Origin: Kingdonia uniflora
Taxonomy: Eukaryota; Streptophyta; Magnoliopsida; Ranunculales; Circaeasteraceae
Direction of reading: 5' to 3'
Length of the DNA stretch: 64,000 nt
NCBI GenBank assembly: GCA_014058105.1
Contig: JACGCM010001897.1
Location: forward strand, 310,001 to 374,000
Shown piece after piece: positions 45,595 through 60,600 of this stretch. Position numbers and translations under genes: made by a program. The stretch's first letter is position 1, and each line of letters opens with the position of its first letter. Below the pieces are notes generated by a model. That model did not search any database, was not told the DNA's origin, and saw only the letters and a list, made by a program, of their open reading frames with translations.

Positions 45595-48500
45595 GACAAT
45601 AGGGCATTACTAACCATCGGAGTGGAATACTCGGCTTATTATCACTTAGTCCAATAAAAGGAAACACTAACCGTGCAAAAATGGTAGCACTAATCGTGAC
45701 ATAGACACAAGAAAGGTAGCACTAACCAGGATAAAAGGAAGTACAACCAGAGAGACCGATTTTTCATAGTGATCGATCAGTCCAGTCGATGGAAAGCAAT
45801 ACCCATTTGAGAATGGAAGCACTAACCATGACCAAGTCGGGTAAAAATTAATCACAAACAATCAGAGAGGTATATTAGAGCCATTTTTCACTTAGTCCAA
45901 AAATGGAAAATCTAACCGTGATAAAAAGGCAGTATTAACTGTGACTTAGTCCCTAAAAGGAAATAATAACCATGATGGAAAGATACACTACGAGTGAGAC
46001 CCATTTTTCATGGGGATCGCCCAGTCTGGGCGTTAGGAAGTACTACCCATTAGAGAATTGAAGTACAAGCCATGACCTAAATGGGTAAAAGGGCATTACT
46101 AACCATTAGAGGGGGAAACTTGGCATATTTAAAATTAGTCCAAATAAACGGAAACACTAACCGTGAGAAAAAGGCTGCACTAAACGTGACGTAGTTTCAT
46201 AAAAGGCTGTACTAATCTTGATAAATGGAAATAGTACCAGTAAGACCCATTTTTCATGAGGATCGCTCAGTTCGGGTGAAGGGAAGCACTACCCATCAGT
46301 GAATGGAAGTAATAACAATGACTTAGATGGGAAAAAATGTATTACTAACCATTTGAGAGTGATAGTCGAGCCATTTTTCTCTTAGTCCAACAAAAGGAAA
46401 TACTAACTGTGTGAAAAAGGAACCACTAACTGTGATTTAGTCCCAATAAAGGCAGTACTAGCTGTGATTAAAGGAAACACTACAAGTGAGACCCATTTTT
46501 CTTAATTATCTCCAAGTCTGGGCGATGGGATGCACTACCCATCATTGAATTAAAGCACTTACCATGACCTACAGACAATAGGGCATTACTAACCATCGAA
46601 GAGTGATACTCGTCCAATTAACTTAGTCCAAAAAAAGGAAACACTAACCATGAGGAAAAGGCAGCCCTAAACGTAACTTAGTTGAAAAAAGGCAGTACTA
46701 ACCATTATAAAAGAAAACACTACTAGTGTGACCCACTTTTCATGGGGATCGTTCAGTCCATGTGATGAGAACCACTACCCATCAGTGAATAGAAACACTA
46801 ACCTTGACCTAGATGGACAAAAAGGTATTGCAAACCAACAGAGTGGGATTCACGAGCAGTTTTTCACTAAGTCCAAGAAATTGAAATACTAGCCGTTATA
46901 AATATGCAGCACTAGCCGTGACTTAGTCCGAAAAAAGGTTGCACTAACTGTGATAAATGGAATCACTACAAGTGAGACTAATTTTTCATGGTAATTACGC
47001 AGTCTGGGTGATGGGAGTACTACCCATCCGAGAATTGAAGCACTAACCAGGACCTACTGAAAAGAGGGCATTATAAACCATTAGGGATGGACTCTCGGCT
47101 AATTTTTACTTATTTCAAAAAAAGGGAAACACTAACCGTTAGAAAAAGGCAACACTAATCGTGACTTATTCCCAAAAAATGCAGTACTAACCGTGATAAA
47201 AGTAAATACTACCAGTGAAACCCATTTTTTAAGGGGATTGCTCAGTTCAGGTGATGGGAAGCACTACCCATCAGTGAATAGAAACACTAACCATGACCTA
47301 GATGGGCAAAAAGGTATTTCAAACCATCATAGAGGAATACTCGAGCAATTCTTCACTGAGTCCTTAAAATGGAAATACTAGCCGTTTTAAAAATAGGGCA
47401 TCACTAACCATCGGAGAGGAATACTCGGCTTATTTTCACTTAGTCCATAAAAAGGAAACACTAACCGTGCGGAAAGGTAGCACTAATCATGACTTAGTCC
47501 CAAACAAGGTAGCACTAACCAGGATAAAAGGAAATACAACCAGAGAGACCGATTTTTCATAGGGATCAATCAGTCCAGTCGATGGAAAGCAATACCCATC
47601 AGAGAATGGGAGTACTAACCATGACCATCACGGGTAAAAATGAATCACAAACAATCAGAGAGGTATATTAGAGCCATTTTTCACATAGTTCAAAAAAAGG
47701 AAACTCTAACCGTGATAAAAAGGCAACATTTAATGTGACTTAGTCCCAAAAATAATAATAATAACTGTGATGGAAAGAGACACTACGAGTGAGACCCAGT
47801 TTTCATGGTGATCGGGTAGTCTGGGCGTTAGGAAGTACTACCCATCAGTGAATTGAAGTACTAGCCATGACTTAAATGGGTAAAAGGGCATTACTAACCT
47901 TGAGAGAGAGATACTTGGCATATTTAAACTTAGTCCAAATAAATGGAAACACTAACAGTGTGTAAAAGGCTGCACTAAATGTGACTTAGTTTCATAAAAG
48001 GCGGCACTAACCGTGATAAAAGGAAATACTACTAGTAAGTCCCATTTTTCATGGGGATCGCAGTGTCCGGGTGATGGGATGCACTACCCATCAGTGAATG
48101 GAAGTAATAACGATGGCATAGATGGGATAAAATGTATTACTAACCATTAGAGAGGGATACTCGAGCAATTTTTCACTTAGTCCAACAAAAGAAAATACTA
48201 GCTGTGAGAAAAAGGCAGCACTAAATGTGATTTAGTCCCAATAAAGGCAGCACTAACCCTGATAATAGGAAATACTACAAGTGAGACCCATTTTTCATAA
48301 GGATTGCCAAGTCTGGCCGATGGAAAGCAGTGCCCATCATTAAATTAAAGCACTTACCATGACCTACTGACAATAGGCTTTACTAACCATCGGAGAGGGA
48401 TACTCGTCCAATTTTAACTCAGTCCAAAAAAAGGAAACACTAACCGTGAGGAAAAGGCAGCACTAAATGTGACTTAGTTCTAAAATGGCAGCACTAACCG

Positions 48501-49180
48501 TTATAAAAGGTAACACTACTAGTGAGACCCATTTTTCATGGGGATCGCTCAGTCCAGGTGATGGGAACCACTACCCATCAGTGAATAGAAACACTAACCT
48601 TGACCTAGATGGAAAAAAAGGTATTCCAAACCAACAGAGAGGGATACTCGAGCAATTTTTCACTAAGTCCAAAAAATGGAAATACTAGCCGTTATTAATA
48701 TGCAACAGTAACCGTGACTTAGTCCCAAAAAAGGTTGCACTAACTGTGAAAAATGTAATCAATACTAGTGAGACTAATTTTTCATGGCGATTGCCCAGTC
48801 TAGGTGATGGGAGTACTACCCATCCGAGAATAGAAGAACTTACCATGACCTACTAAAAAGAGGGCATTACAAACCATCAGAGAAGGATTCTCGGTGAATT
48901 TTCACTTATCTAAAAAAAAAGGAAACACTAAACGTGAAAAAAAGGCAACACTAATTATGACTTATTCCCCAAAAATGTAGTACTAACCATGGTAAAAGTA
49001 AACACTACCAGTTAGACCCATTTTATAAGGGGATCGTTAAGTCCAGGTGATGGGAAGGACTACCCATCAGTGAATAGAAACACTAACCACGACCTAGATG
49101 GGAAAAAGGATTTGCAATGCATCATAGAGGGATACTCGAGCAATTTTTCACTGAGTCCAAAAAATGGAAATACTTATCGT
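45595..49180 (+). repeat. Head-to-tail block duplication of about 1.79 kb inside the array
   Basis: Diagnostic monomer variants recur in the same order at an offset near 1.79 kb: the GATCGATCAGTCCAGTCGAT type at 45,77x and 47,56x, the GGGCGTTAGGAAG type at 46,02x and 47,82x, the TACTCGTCCAATT type at 46,61x and 48,41x. The join is at about 47,389, where a monomer is cut (CTAGCCGTTTTAAAAATAGG) and the spacing between neighbouring motifs rises to 325 bp. Confidence 0.75.
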
Positions 49181-52100
49181 TATAATAATACAGCACTAAC
49201 CGTGATTTAGTCCCAAAAAAGGCAGCACTGACTATGATAAAAGGAAACACTACCAGTGAGACTCATTTTTCATGGCGATAGCCCAATCAGGGCGATGGGA
49301 GTACTACCCATCATAGAATTCATGTACTAACCATGACCTACAGACAAGAGGGCATTACAAACCATCAGAGATGGATTTTCGGCTCATTTTCACTTATTTC
49401 AAAAAAGAGGAAACACTAATTGTGACTTATTCCTGAAAAATGCAGCACTAACCGTGATAAAAGTAAACACTACAGTGAGACCCATTTTTCAAGGGGAACT
49501 CTCAGTCCGGGCGATGGGAAGCACTACCAATCAGAGAATGGAAGACCTAACAATGTCCTTGTCGGGCAAAAAGGATTCACTAACCATCAAAGAGGTATAC
49601 AAGTGCCATTTTCCACATAGTCCAAAAAATGGAAACACTAATCGTGATATAAATGGTGCACTAACAATGACTTAGTCCTAAAAAATGCAGCACTAACTGT
49701 GATAAAAGGAAATAATACCAGTGAGACACATTTTCATGGCGATAGCCCAGTCTGGGCAATGGGAGTACTATCCATCATAGAATTGAACTACTAACCATGA
49801 CCTACAGACAAGAGGGAATTACAAACCATCAAAGATAGATTCTCGGCTCATTTTCACTTTTTTCAAAAATTAGGAAACACTAATTGTGACTTATTCCAGA
49901 CAAATACAGCACTAACCGTGATAGAAGGAAACACTACAAGTGAGGCCTATTTTTCATGAGGATCGCCCTGTATGGGCGATTGGAAGCACTACCCATCAAA
50001 GAATTAAAGCACTAACCATGACCTACTGAAAATTGGGGATCACTAACCATCAGAAAGGGATACTCGTCTAATTTAAACTTAGTCCAAAAAAAGGAAACAC
50101 TAACCGTGAGGAAAAGGCAGCACTAAACGTAACTTAGTTCATAAAATGCAGCACTAACCGTGATAAAAGGAAACACTACTAGTGAGACCAATTTTTCATG
50201 TGTATGCTCAGTCCAGGTGATGGGAAGCACTACCCATCAGGGAATAGAAACACTAACCATGACCTACTGACAAGAGGGCATTACAAACCATCAGAGATGG
50301 ATTCTCGACTAATTTTCACTTATTTCAAAAAAGGGGAAATATTAATTGTGACTTATTCCTGAAAAATGCAGCAGTAACCGTGATAAAAGTAAACACTACC
50401 AGTGAGACCCATTTTTCAAGGGGATCTCTCAATCTGGGCGATAGGATGCACTACCAATCAGTGAATGGAAGCACTAACCATGACCTTGACGGGCAAAAAG
50501 GATTTACTAACCATCAACGAGGTATACAAGAGCCATTTTTCACATAGTCCAAAAAATGGAAACACTAACCGTGATAAAAATGGAGCACTAACCATGACTT
50601 AGTCCCAAAGAAGGCAGCACTAACAGTGTTGGAAAGAAACACTACTCTTGAGACCTATTTTTCAAGGGGATCGCCCAATTCGTACGAAAGGAAGCATTAT
50701 CCATCAAAAAATTGAAGCACTAGCCATGACAAAAATGGGTAAAAGTGCATTACTAACCATCAGAGAGGGATACACGACCAATTTTCACTTAGTCCAATTA
50801 AAAGGAAATACTAGCCGTGTGAAAAATGCAGCACTAAACGTGACCTAAATCCAATAAAGGCGGCACTAACCGTGATAAACGTAAATACACTAGTGAACCC
50901 ATTTTTTAGGGGGATCGCTTTGTCCGTGTGATGGGAAGCACTACCCATAAGTAAATAGACGCACTAACCATGAGCTAGACATGCAAAAAGGTATTACTAA
51001 CCATCAGAGAGGTGTACTCGAATAATTTTTCACTTAGTCCAACAAAAGGAAACACTAACCGTGATAAAAAGGCAGCACTAACTGTGATTTAGTCCCAAAA
51101 AAGTAGTACTAACCGTGATAAAAGGAAATACTGCCAGTGAGATGCATTTTTCATGGGGATCGCCTAGTCTGGACGATGGGAACCAATACGCATCATAGAA
51201 TTTATGCACTAACCATGTCCTACTGACAATAGGGCATCACTAACCATCAAAGTGGGATACTCGGCATATTTTTACTTAATCCCAAAAAAAGCAAACACTA
51301 ACCGTAAGAATAAGGTAGTACTAACCGTGACTTAAACCCAAGAAAAGCACCACTAATCGAGATAAAAGGTAACACTTCTAGTGAGATCAATTTTTCATGG
51401 TGATCGCTCAGTTGAAGCGATGGGAAGCACTACCCATCAGTGAATGGAAGCACTAACCATATATTGGACTAACAAATGGTAATCTCTGACCATCAGATAG
51501 GGATACTCGACAAATTTTCCCTTAGTCCAAAAAAAGAAAACATTACCCATGTGAAAAAGGCGGCACAAACCGTGGCTTAGTCCCAAAAAAGACAGCACTA
51601 ACTATGATAAAAGGAAACACTATTAGTGAGACACATTTTTCATGGGGATCGCTCAGTCTGGACGATGGGATGTACTACCCATCATTGAATTGAAGCACTA
51701 ACCATGATATATACGGAAAAATAGGCATCACTAATCATCAGTGTGGGATACTCAAATAATTCTTAACTTACTCCAAGAATAAGAAATACTAACCGCGATA
51801 GAAAGCCAGCACAAACCGTGACATATTTCTAAAAAGGCATTACAAACCGTGATAAAAGGAAACACTACCAGTGAGGCCCATTTTTCATGTGGATCACTAA
51901 GTTTGGGTGATGGGAAGCACTACCCATCAGAGATTGGAAGCACTAACCATTACTTAGACGGGAAAAAAGGCATCACTAACCATTATAGACGGATACTCGA
52001 GCCATTTCTCACTTAGTCCAAAATAAGGAATCGTTAACAATGATAAAAAAAGCCAGCACTAAGCATGGAATATTCCCAAAAAGGCAGCACTAACCATGAA

Positions 52101-54589
52101 AAAAGAAAGCACTACAAGTGAGAACAATTTTTCATGGGGATCGCTCAGTTCAGGCGATGAAAAGCACTACCCATCATAGAATGGAAGCACTGACCATGGC
52201 TTTGACGGGCAAAAAGGCATCACTAACCTGAAGGGAGGGATATTAGAGCCATTTTTCACTTAGTCCAAAAAAAGGAAATACTAACAGTGATAAAATAGCT
52301 GCACTAACCGTGACTTAATCCCAAAAAAGGTCGCATTCTCCGTTATAAAAGGAAACACTACTAGTGAGACCCATTTTTCAGGGGGATCGCTCAATTTGGG
52401 TGATGGGAGGCACTTCCCATTAGATAATTGAAGCACTAACCATGATCTAGAGGGTCAAAAAGGCATCACTAGCAATCAGAGAGGGATACTAGAGCAATTT
52501 TTTAATTTGTCCAATAAAAGGAAAGACTAACAGTGATAAAAATGCAGTACAAACTATGACTTTAACCAATAAAAGACAGCATTAACCGTGATAAAAGAAA
52601 ATACTACCAGGGAGATCCATTTTTCAAGGGTATCGCTCAGTCTGGGCGATGGGAAGCATTACCTATCAGAAAATATAACCACCAACCACGGCTTAGACTT
52701 ACCATAACTAACCATCTGAGAGGGATAGATGAGCCATTTATTACTTAATGCAAAAAAAGTGAACATTGATCATAAAATAATGGTAGCACTTGCCATGACT
52801 AAGTTCTAAGAAAGGTAGCAGTAAGCCTGATAAAAGGAAACACTATCAATGAGACCCATTTTTCATTGGGATCGATAAGTACGGGCGATGGGAAGAAATA
52901 CCCATCTGAGAATGGAAGCACTAATGATGACCTAAACAGTCAAAAGGGCTTCAATAACCATCAGAGAGGGATACTTGGCTAATTTTCACTTAGTCAAAAA
53001 AAAGGATATACTAACCATGAGAAAAAGGCAAAACTAACCGTGACTTAGTCCTAAAAAAGGAAGCAATAACCGTGATAAAAGGAAACACTACTATTGAGAC
53101 CCATTTTTAATTGGGTCACCCAGTCCGGGCGATGGGGAGTACAACCCATTAGAGAATGGAAGTAATAAACATGTCCTAGAATGAGAATAGGGGTTCACTA
53201 ATCATCAAAGAGGGATACTCGGCAAATTTTCACTTAGTCCTTATAAAAGAAAACACTAAGCGTGGGAAAAATTCAGCAATAAACGCGACTAAGTTCCACA
53301 AAAGGTAGAACTAAACGTGATAAAAGGAAACACTACTAGTGAGACCCAATTTTTCATGGGGATCACACATTCTGGATGATGGGAAGAGCTACCCATCATC
53401 TAATAGAAACACTACCCATGACTTAGACGGGTAAAAAGGCATTACTAACAATCAGAGAGGGATACTCGAGCACATTTTCTCTTAGGAAAAAAAAGGGAAA
53501 CACAAACCGTGATAAAAATGAAGCACTAACCGTTACTTAGTCCCAAAAAAGACAGTACTAGCCGAGATAAATGGAAAAACTACCAGTGAGGCCCCTCTCG
53601 TATGGGGATTGCCTAGTCTGGGCGATAGGAAGTACTATTTACCAGAGAATAAAAGCACTAACCATGATCAATTGACAATAGGGAATCGCTAACCATCGGA
53701 GAGGAATACTCGGCTTATTTTCACTTAGTCCAAAAAAAGGAAACACTAACCGTGCGAAAAAGGTAGCACAAATCGTGACTTAGTTCGAAAAAAGGCAGCA
53801 CTACCCAGTATAATAGGAAATACAACCAGAGAGACCAATTTTTCATGGGGATCGATCAGTCCAGTTGATGGAAAGCAATACCCATCAGAGAATGGAAGCA
53901 TTATCCATAGCCAAGATGGGAAAAAATGAATCACAAACAATTAGAGAGGTATATTAGAGCCATTTTTTACTTAGTCCAAAAAAAAAGGAAACTCTAACCG
54001 TTATAAAAAGGCAGCATTAACTGTGACTTAGTCCCAAAAAAGGAAATAATAACCGTGATGGAAAGAAACACTACCAGTGAGGCCCATTTTTCATGAGGAT
54101 CGCCCAGTCTGAGCGTTAGGATGTACTACCCATTAGAGAATTGAAGTACTAGCCATGACCTAGATAGGTAAAAGGGCATTACTAACCATTAGAGAGGGAT
54201 ACTTAGCATATTTATACTTAGTCCAAATAAACAGAAACACTAACCATGAGAAAATGGCTGTACTAAACGTGACTTCGTTTCATAAAAGGCTGTACTAACC
54301 GTGATAAATGGAAACACTACCAGTGAGACCCATTTTTTATGGGGATCCCTCTGTCCGGGTGATGGGAAGCACTACCCATCAGTGAATAGAAGTAATAAGG
54401 ATGACTTAGATGGGAAAAAATGTAATACTAACCATCAGAGAGGAATACTCGAGCCATTTTCACTTAGTCCAACAAGAGGAAACACTATCTGTGACAAAAA
54501 TGCAGCAGTAACTGTGATTTAGTCCCAATACATGCAACACTAAGAGTGATAAAAGGAAACACTACAAGTGAGACCCATTTTTCATAAGG

Positions 54590-54608
54590 ATCGCCCAGTC
54601 TGGGCGAT
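54590..54608. other. Example of the monomer's 19-bp palindrome (perfect copy)
   Basis: ATCGCCCAGTCTGGGCGAT: two 9-bp arms around a central T. Another perfect copy is at 56,059-56,077; most monomers carry it with one to three changes. It is flanked on the left by CCCAT-TTTTC-ATGGG and on the right by GATGGG-AAGCACTA-CCCATC, giving three adjacent hairpin-capable segments per monomer. Confidence 0.9.
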
Positions 54609-57600
54609 GGGAAGCACTACCTCTCATTGAATTATAGCACTTATCATGACCTACTGACAATAGGGCATCACTAACCATCAAAGAGGGATACTCGTCAAAT
54701 TTTAACTTTGTCCAAAAAAAGGAAATACTAACCGTGAGGAAAATACAGCACTAAACGTGACTTAGTTCAAAAAAAGCAGCACTAACCATTGTAAAATGAA
54801 ACACTACTTGTGTGACCCATTTTTCATGGGGATTGCTCAGTCCAGGTGATGGGAAACACTACCCATCAGTGATTAGAAACACTAATCATGACCTAGATGG
54901 GTAAAAGGTATTAAAAACCAACAGAGGGGGATACTCGGGCAATTTTTCACTGAGTCAAAAAAATTGAAATACTAGCCGTTATTAATATGCAGCACTAACC
55001 GTGACTTAGTCCTAAAAAAGGTAACACTAACGGTGATAAAAGGAATCACTTCCAGTGAAACTAATTTTTCATTGCGATCGCCTAGTCTAGGTTATGGGAG
55101 TACTACCCATCCGAGAATTGAAGCACTAACCATGACCCGCTGAAAAGTAGGCATTTCAAACCATTAGAGGTAAATTCTCGGGTAATTTTCACTTTTTTCA
55201 AAAAAAAGGAAACACTAACCGTGAGAAAAAGGCAACACTAATCATGACTTATTCCCCAATAATGTTGTACTAAAGGTGGTAAAAGTAAACACTACCAGTG
55301 AGACCCATTTTTCAAGGGGATTGCTCAGTTCGGGCGATGGGAAGCACTAGCAATCAGAAATGGAAGTACTAAACATGACCTAGACGGGTAAAAACGGCTT
55401 CATTAACCATCAAAGAGGTATACTAGAGCCATTTTTGACATAGTTTAAAAAATGGAAACATTAGCCGTGATAAAAATGCAGCACTAACCATGACTTAGTC
55501 CCAAAGAAGGCACCACTATTAGTGTTGGATAGAAACACTACTGGTGAGACCTATTTTTTATGGGGATCGCCCAATCCAAAGGATAGGAAGCTCTATCCAT
55601 CAGATAATTAATGTACTGGCCATGACCATAATGGGCAAAAGTGCATTACTCACAATCAGAGAGGAATACACGGCTAATTTTTACTTAGTCCAAATAAAAG
55701 GAAATACAAACCGTGAGAAAAAGATAGCACTAAACGTGACCTTGTTCCAATAAATGTAGCACTAACCGTTATAATCAGAAATACAACTAGTGAAACAAAT
55801 TTTTCAAGGGGATCGCTCAGTCCAGATGATGGGAAGCACTACCCATAAGTGAATAGAAGTACTAACCATGGCCTATACGGGCCAAAAGGCATTACTAACA
55901 ATCAGAGTGGGATACTTAAGCCATTTTTTACTTAGTCCACAAAAATAAAACACTAACAGTTATTAAAAGGCAGCACTAACCATGATAAAAGTCCGCAAAA
56001 AGGAAGCTCTAATCCTGATATACGGAAACATTGCCAGTGAGATCCATTTTTCATGGCGATCGCCCAGTCTGGGCGATGGGAAGTATTACCCATTACAGAA
56101 TTAAAGCACTAACCATGACCTACTTACAATGGGGTATTACTAACCATCGGAGTTGGATTCACGGCTAATTTTAACTTATTCCAAAAATAAAGGAGACACT
56201 AGCCGTGAGAAAAACGCAGTACTAATCGTGACTTATTCTAATAATATACAGCACTAATCGTGATAAATGGAAACAATACCTGTGAGACCCATTTTTCAAG
56301 GGTATCGCTAAGTCCGGGCGATGGGAAGTGCTACCAATCAGAGAATGGAAGCACTAACCATGACCTAGATGGGCAAAAAGGTATCACTAACCATCAAAGA
56401 GGGATACTAGAACAATTTTTCACTTAGTAAAAAATAAAATACCCTAACCGGGATAAAAAGATAACACTAACAATGATGGATGCAAACACTACTTGTGAGA
56501 CCCATTTTTCAAGGGGATCTCCCTGTCCGGGAGATAGGAAGTACTATCCATCCGTGAATTGAAGCACTAGCCATGACCTAAACGGTTAAAAGTGCATTAC
56601 TAACCATCAGAGAGAGATACTCGGCAAATTTTCACTTAGTCCAAATAAAAGGAAATACTAACCGTGAGAAAAAGGTAGCACTAAACATGATTTAGTTCCT
56701 TAAATAGAAGAACTAACCGTGATAAAAGGAAATACTACTAGTAAAACCCATTTTTTATGGGAATCGCTTAGTCTTGGTGATGGGAAACACTGCCCATCAG
56801 TGAATTGATTCACTAACCATGACCTAGACAGGAACAAAGGCATTACCAACCATTAAAGAGGGATACTCGAGCAATTATTCACTTAGTCCAAAAAAAGGAA
56901 ACACTAACCGTGATAAAAAAACTAGCACTAACTATGATTTTGTCCCAAAAAAGGTAGCATTAACCATGAGAAAAGGAAATACTACCAGTGAGTCCCATTT
57001 TTCATGGGGATCGGCCAGTCTGGGTGATGGGAAGCAATTCCCATCAATGAATTGAAGCACAAACCATGACCTACTGACAATATTGCATCACTAACCATCA
57101 GAGAGCGATACTCGGCCAATTTTAACTTAGTCCAAAAAAAGGAAACACTAACCGTTAGATATATGATGCACTAAACGTTAGTTAGTTGCAAAAAATGCAG
57201 TACTAACCAGGGTAAAAGGAAGCACTTCTAGTGAGGCATATTTTTCATAGGGATCGATCCGTCTGGGTGATGGGAAGCAATAGCCATCAGTGAATTAAAA
57301 CACTAACCATGACCTTGATAGGAAAAAAGGCGTTACTAACCATCAGAGAGGGATACTTGTACAATTTTTCACTTAGTCTACAAATTAGAGACACTAACCA
57401 TTATTAAAAGATAGTACTAACCATGATATACTCCCCAAAAAGGAATTACTATCCGTGATAAAAGAAATACTACCAGTGAGACCCATTTTTCATGGCGATC
57501 GCACAGTTTTTGAGATGGGAAGTACTACCCCAAAGAGAATTGAAGCACAAACCATGACCTACTGACAATAGGGCATTACTAACCATCGGAGATGGATTCT

Positions 57601-60600
57601 CGGCTAATTTTAACTTATTCCAAATAAAAGGAAACCCTAACCATAAGAAAAAGGCAGCACTTATCGTGACTTATTCAAAAAAAATGTAGCACTAACCGTG
57701 ATATAAGGAAACACAATTTGTGAGACCTATTTATCAAGGGGATCGCTCAGTCCAGGCGATGGGAAGCGCTACCAATCAGTGAATGGAAGCACTAACCATG
57801 GCCAAGGTAGGCTAAAAGGAATCACTAACCATCAAAGAGGGATACTAGAGCAATTTTTTACGTAGTAAAAAAAAATGAAACACTAACCGTGATAAAAAGG
57901 CAGTACTAACCATGACTTAGTCCCAGAAAAGACAGCACTAACAGTGATGGAATGAAAAATATATTTCATGGGGATCGCCCATTCCAGGCGATTGGATGCA
58001 CTACCCATCAGAGAATTAATGCACTAGCCATGATCTAAATGGGTAAAAGTGCATTACTAACCATCACAAAGGGATACTCGGCAAATTGTCACTTAGTCCA
58101 ATTAAATGGAAACTGTAAACGTGAGAAAAAGGCAGCACTAAACGTAACTTAGTTTCAAAAAGGTCAGCACTAACCGTGATAAATGGAAATACTACTAGTG
58201 AGACTCATTATTCATGGGGATCGCTCAGTCCGGGTTATGGGAAGCACTACCCATCAGTGAATGGAAGTACAAACCATGACCTAAACGGGCAAAAAGTCAT
58301 TACTAACTATTAGAGTGGGATTCTCAACCCATTTTTCACTTAGTCCAGGAAAAGGAAACACTAGCCGTGATAAAAAGGCCGTACTAACTACAATTAAGTC
58401 CCAAAAAAGGCAACACTACCGTGAAAAAGGAAACATTACCAGTGAGACCCATTTTTCATGGGGATCACCCAGTCTGGGTTATGCGATGCACTACCCATCA
58501 TAGAATTGAACCACTAACACTGACATACAGAGGAAAGGCATCCCTAACCATCGGAGAGGGATACTCAGCCAATTTTATCTTAGTCCAAATAATAGAAACA
58601 CAAACCGTGAGAAAAAGGCAGCATTAAACGTGACTTAGATCCAAAAATAGCAGTACTAATCGTGATATGAGGAAACACTGCGAGTGAGACCAATTTTTAA
58701 TGGGGATTGCTCGGTCTGGGTGATGGGATGCACTACCCATCAGTGAATTGAAGCCCTAACAATGAACTTGACGTGCAAAATAGCATTACCAGCCATATAA
58801 GAGGGATACTCAGGCCATTTTTCACTTAGTCCTATAAAAAGTAAATACTTACCGTTATAAAAAGGTAGCACTAACCGTGGCTAAGTCCCAAAAAAGGCCG
58901 TATTAACCGTGATAGATGGAAATACTACCAATGAGACCCATTTTTCATGGCGATCACCAAGTCTGGGCGATGGGAAGTGCTACCCATCCGAGAATTGAAG
59001 CACTAACCATGACCTACTGACAATAGGGCATTACTAACCAACGAAGATGGATTCTCGGCTAATTTTCACTTATTCCAAAAAAGACAAAATACTAACCGTG
59101 AGAAAAAGGTAGCATTAGTCGTTATTTATTTCCAAAAATGCAGCACTAACCGTGTTAAAAGGATACACTACCAGTGAGACCCATTTTTTAATGGGAACAC
59201 TCTGTCCGGGCGAAAGGAAGCACTACCAATCAGATAATAGAAGCACTAACCATGACCTAGACGGGCAAAAAGGAATCAGTAACCATTAAAGAGAGATACT
59301 TGAGCCAGTTTTCGCTTGGTTAAATAAAAGGAAACACTAACCGTGATATAAAGGCAACACTAACCGTGACATAATTCCAAAAATGGCAACACTAAGAGTG
59401 ATGCAATGAAACACTACTTGTGAGACCCATTTTGTATGGGGATCACCCAGTCTGGGCGCTAGGAAGCACTACCCATCCGAAAAGTGAAGCACTACCCATA
59501 ACTTAAACGGGTAAAAGTGCATTATTAACCATCCGAGGGGATACTCGGCCAATTTTTACTTAGTCCAAATAAATAGAAATACTAACCGTGAGAAAAAGGC
59601 AGCACTTAATGTGACTTAGTTCGAAAAAAGGCAGTACTAACTGTGATAAAAAGAAATACTAATAGTGTGACTCTTTTTTAATGGGTATCTCTCAGTCCGG
59701 GTGATGGGAAGCACTACCCATTAGTGAATGGAAGCATGGACCATTACCTACTAACATTAGGGCATTACTGACCATCGAAGATGGATTCTTGGCTAATTGT
59801 CAATTATTCCAAAAAAAAGGAAACATTAACCGTGAGAAAAAGGCAGCACTAATCGTGACTTATTCCCAAAAGATGTGGCACTAACTGTGATAAATGGAAA
59901 CACTACCAGTGAGACCCATTTTTCATGGGGATCGCTCAGTACGGGCGATGGGAAGCACTACCAATAAGAGAATGGAAGCACTAACCATGACCAAGGCAAG
60001 CAAAAAGAATCACTAACCACAAAGAGGGATACTAGAGCCATTTTTTACTTAGTCCTAAAAAGTGGAAACATTTGACTTTATAAAAATGCAGCACTTACTG
60101 TGATTAAGTCCCAAAAAAGACCGTATTAACCGTGATAAAAGGAAATACTACCATTGAGAACCATTTTTCATGGCGATCGCCAAGTCTTGGCGATGGGAAG
60201 TTCTACCCATCAGAGAATTGAGGCACTAACCATGACCTACTGACAATAGGGCATTAGTGACCAATGGAGATGGATTCTCGGCTAATTTTCACTTATTCCT
60301 AAAAATACGAAACATTATCCGTGAGAAAAAGGCAGCATTAATCGTGGCTTATTCCCAAAAAATGCAGCACTAAACATGTTAAAATAATACACTACCAGTG
60401 AGACCCATCTTTCAATGGGAACACTCAGTCCGGGCGAAGGGAAGCACTACCAATCAAAAAATTAAAGAACTAACCATGACCTTGATGGGAAAAAAGAAAT
60501 CACCCACCATTAAAGAGGAATGCTAGGGCCAGTTTTTACTTAGTCAAAAAAAGGGAAACACGAACCGTGATATAAAGGTAGCACTAACCGTTACTTAATC

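Noticed and set aside
31528..58627. Many 60-75-codon plus-strand frames in the array with nearly the same protein (for example 31,528-31,725, 42,595-42,816, 48,485-48,688, 54,301-54,522), beginning with a MIKGNTTSETHFSWGS-like start.
   Set aside because: They are the same stretch of the tandem monomer read repeatedly. The monomer length varies around 245 bp and is not kept in frame, the frames open and close with random point changes, and there is no sign of a conserved protein.
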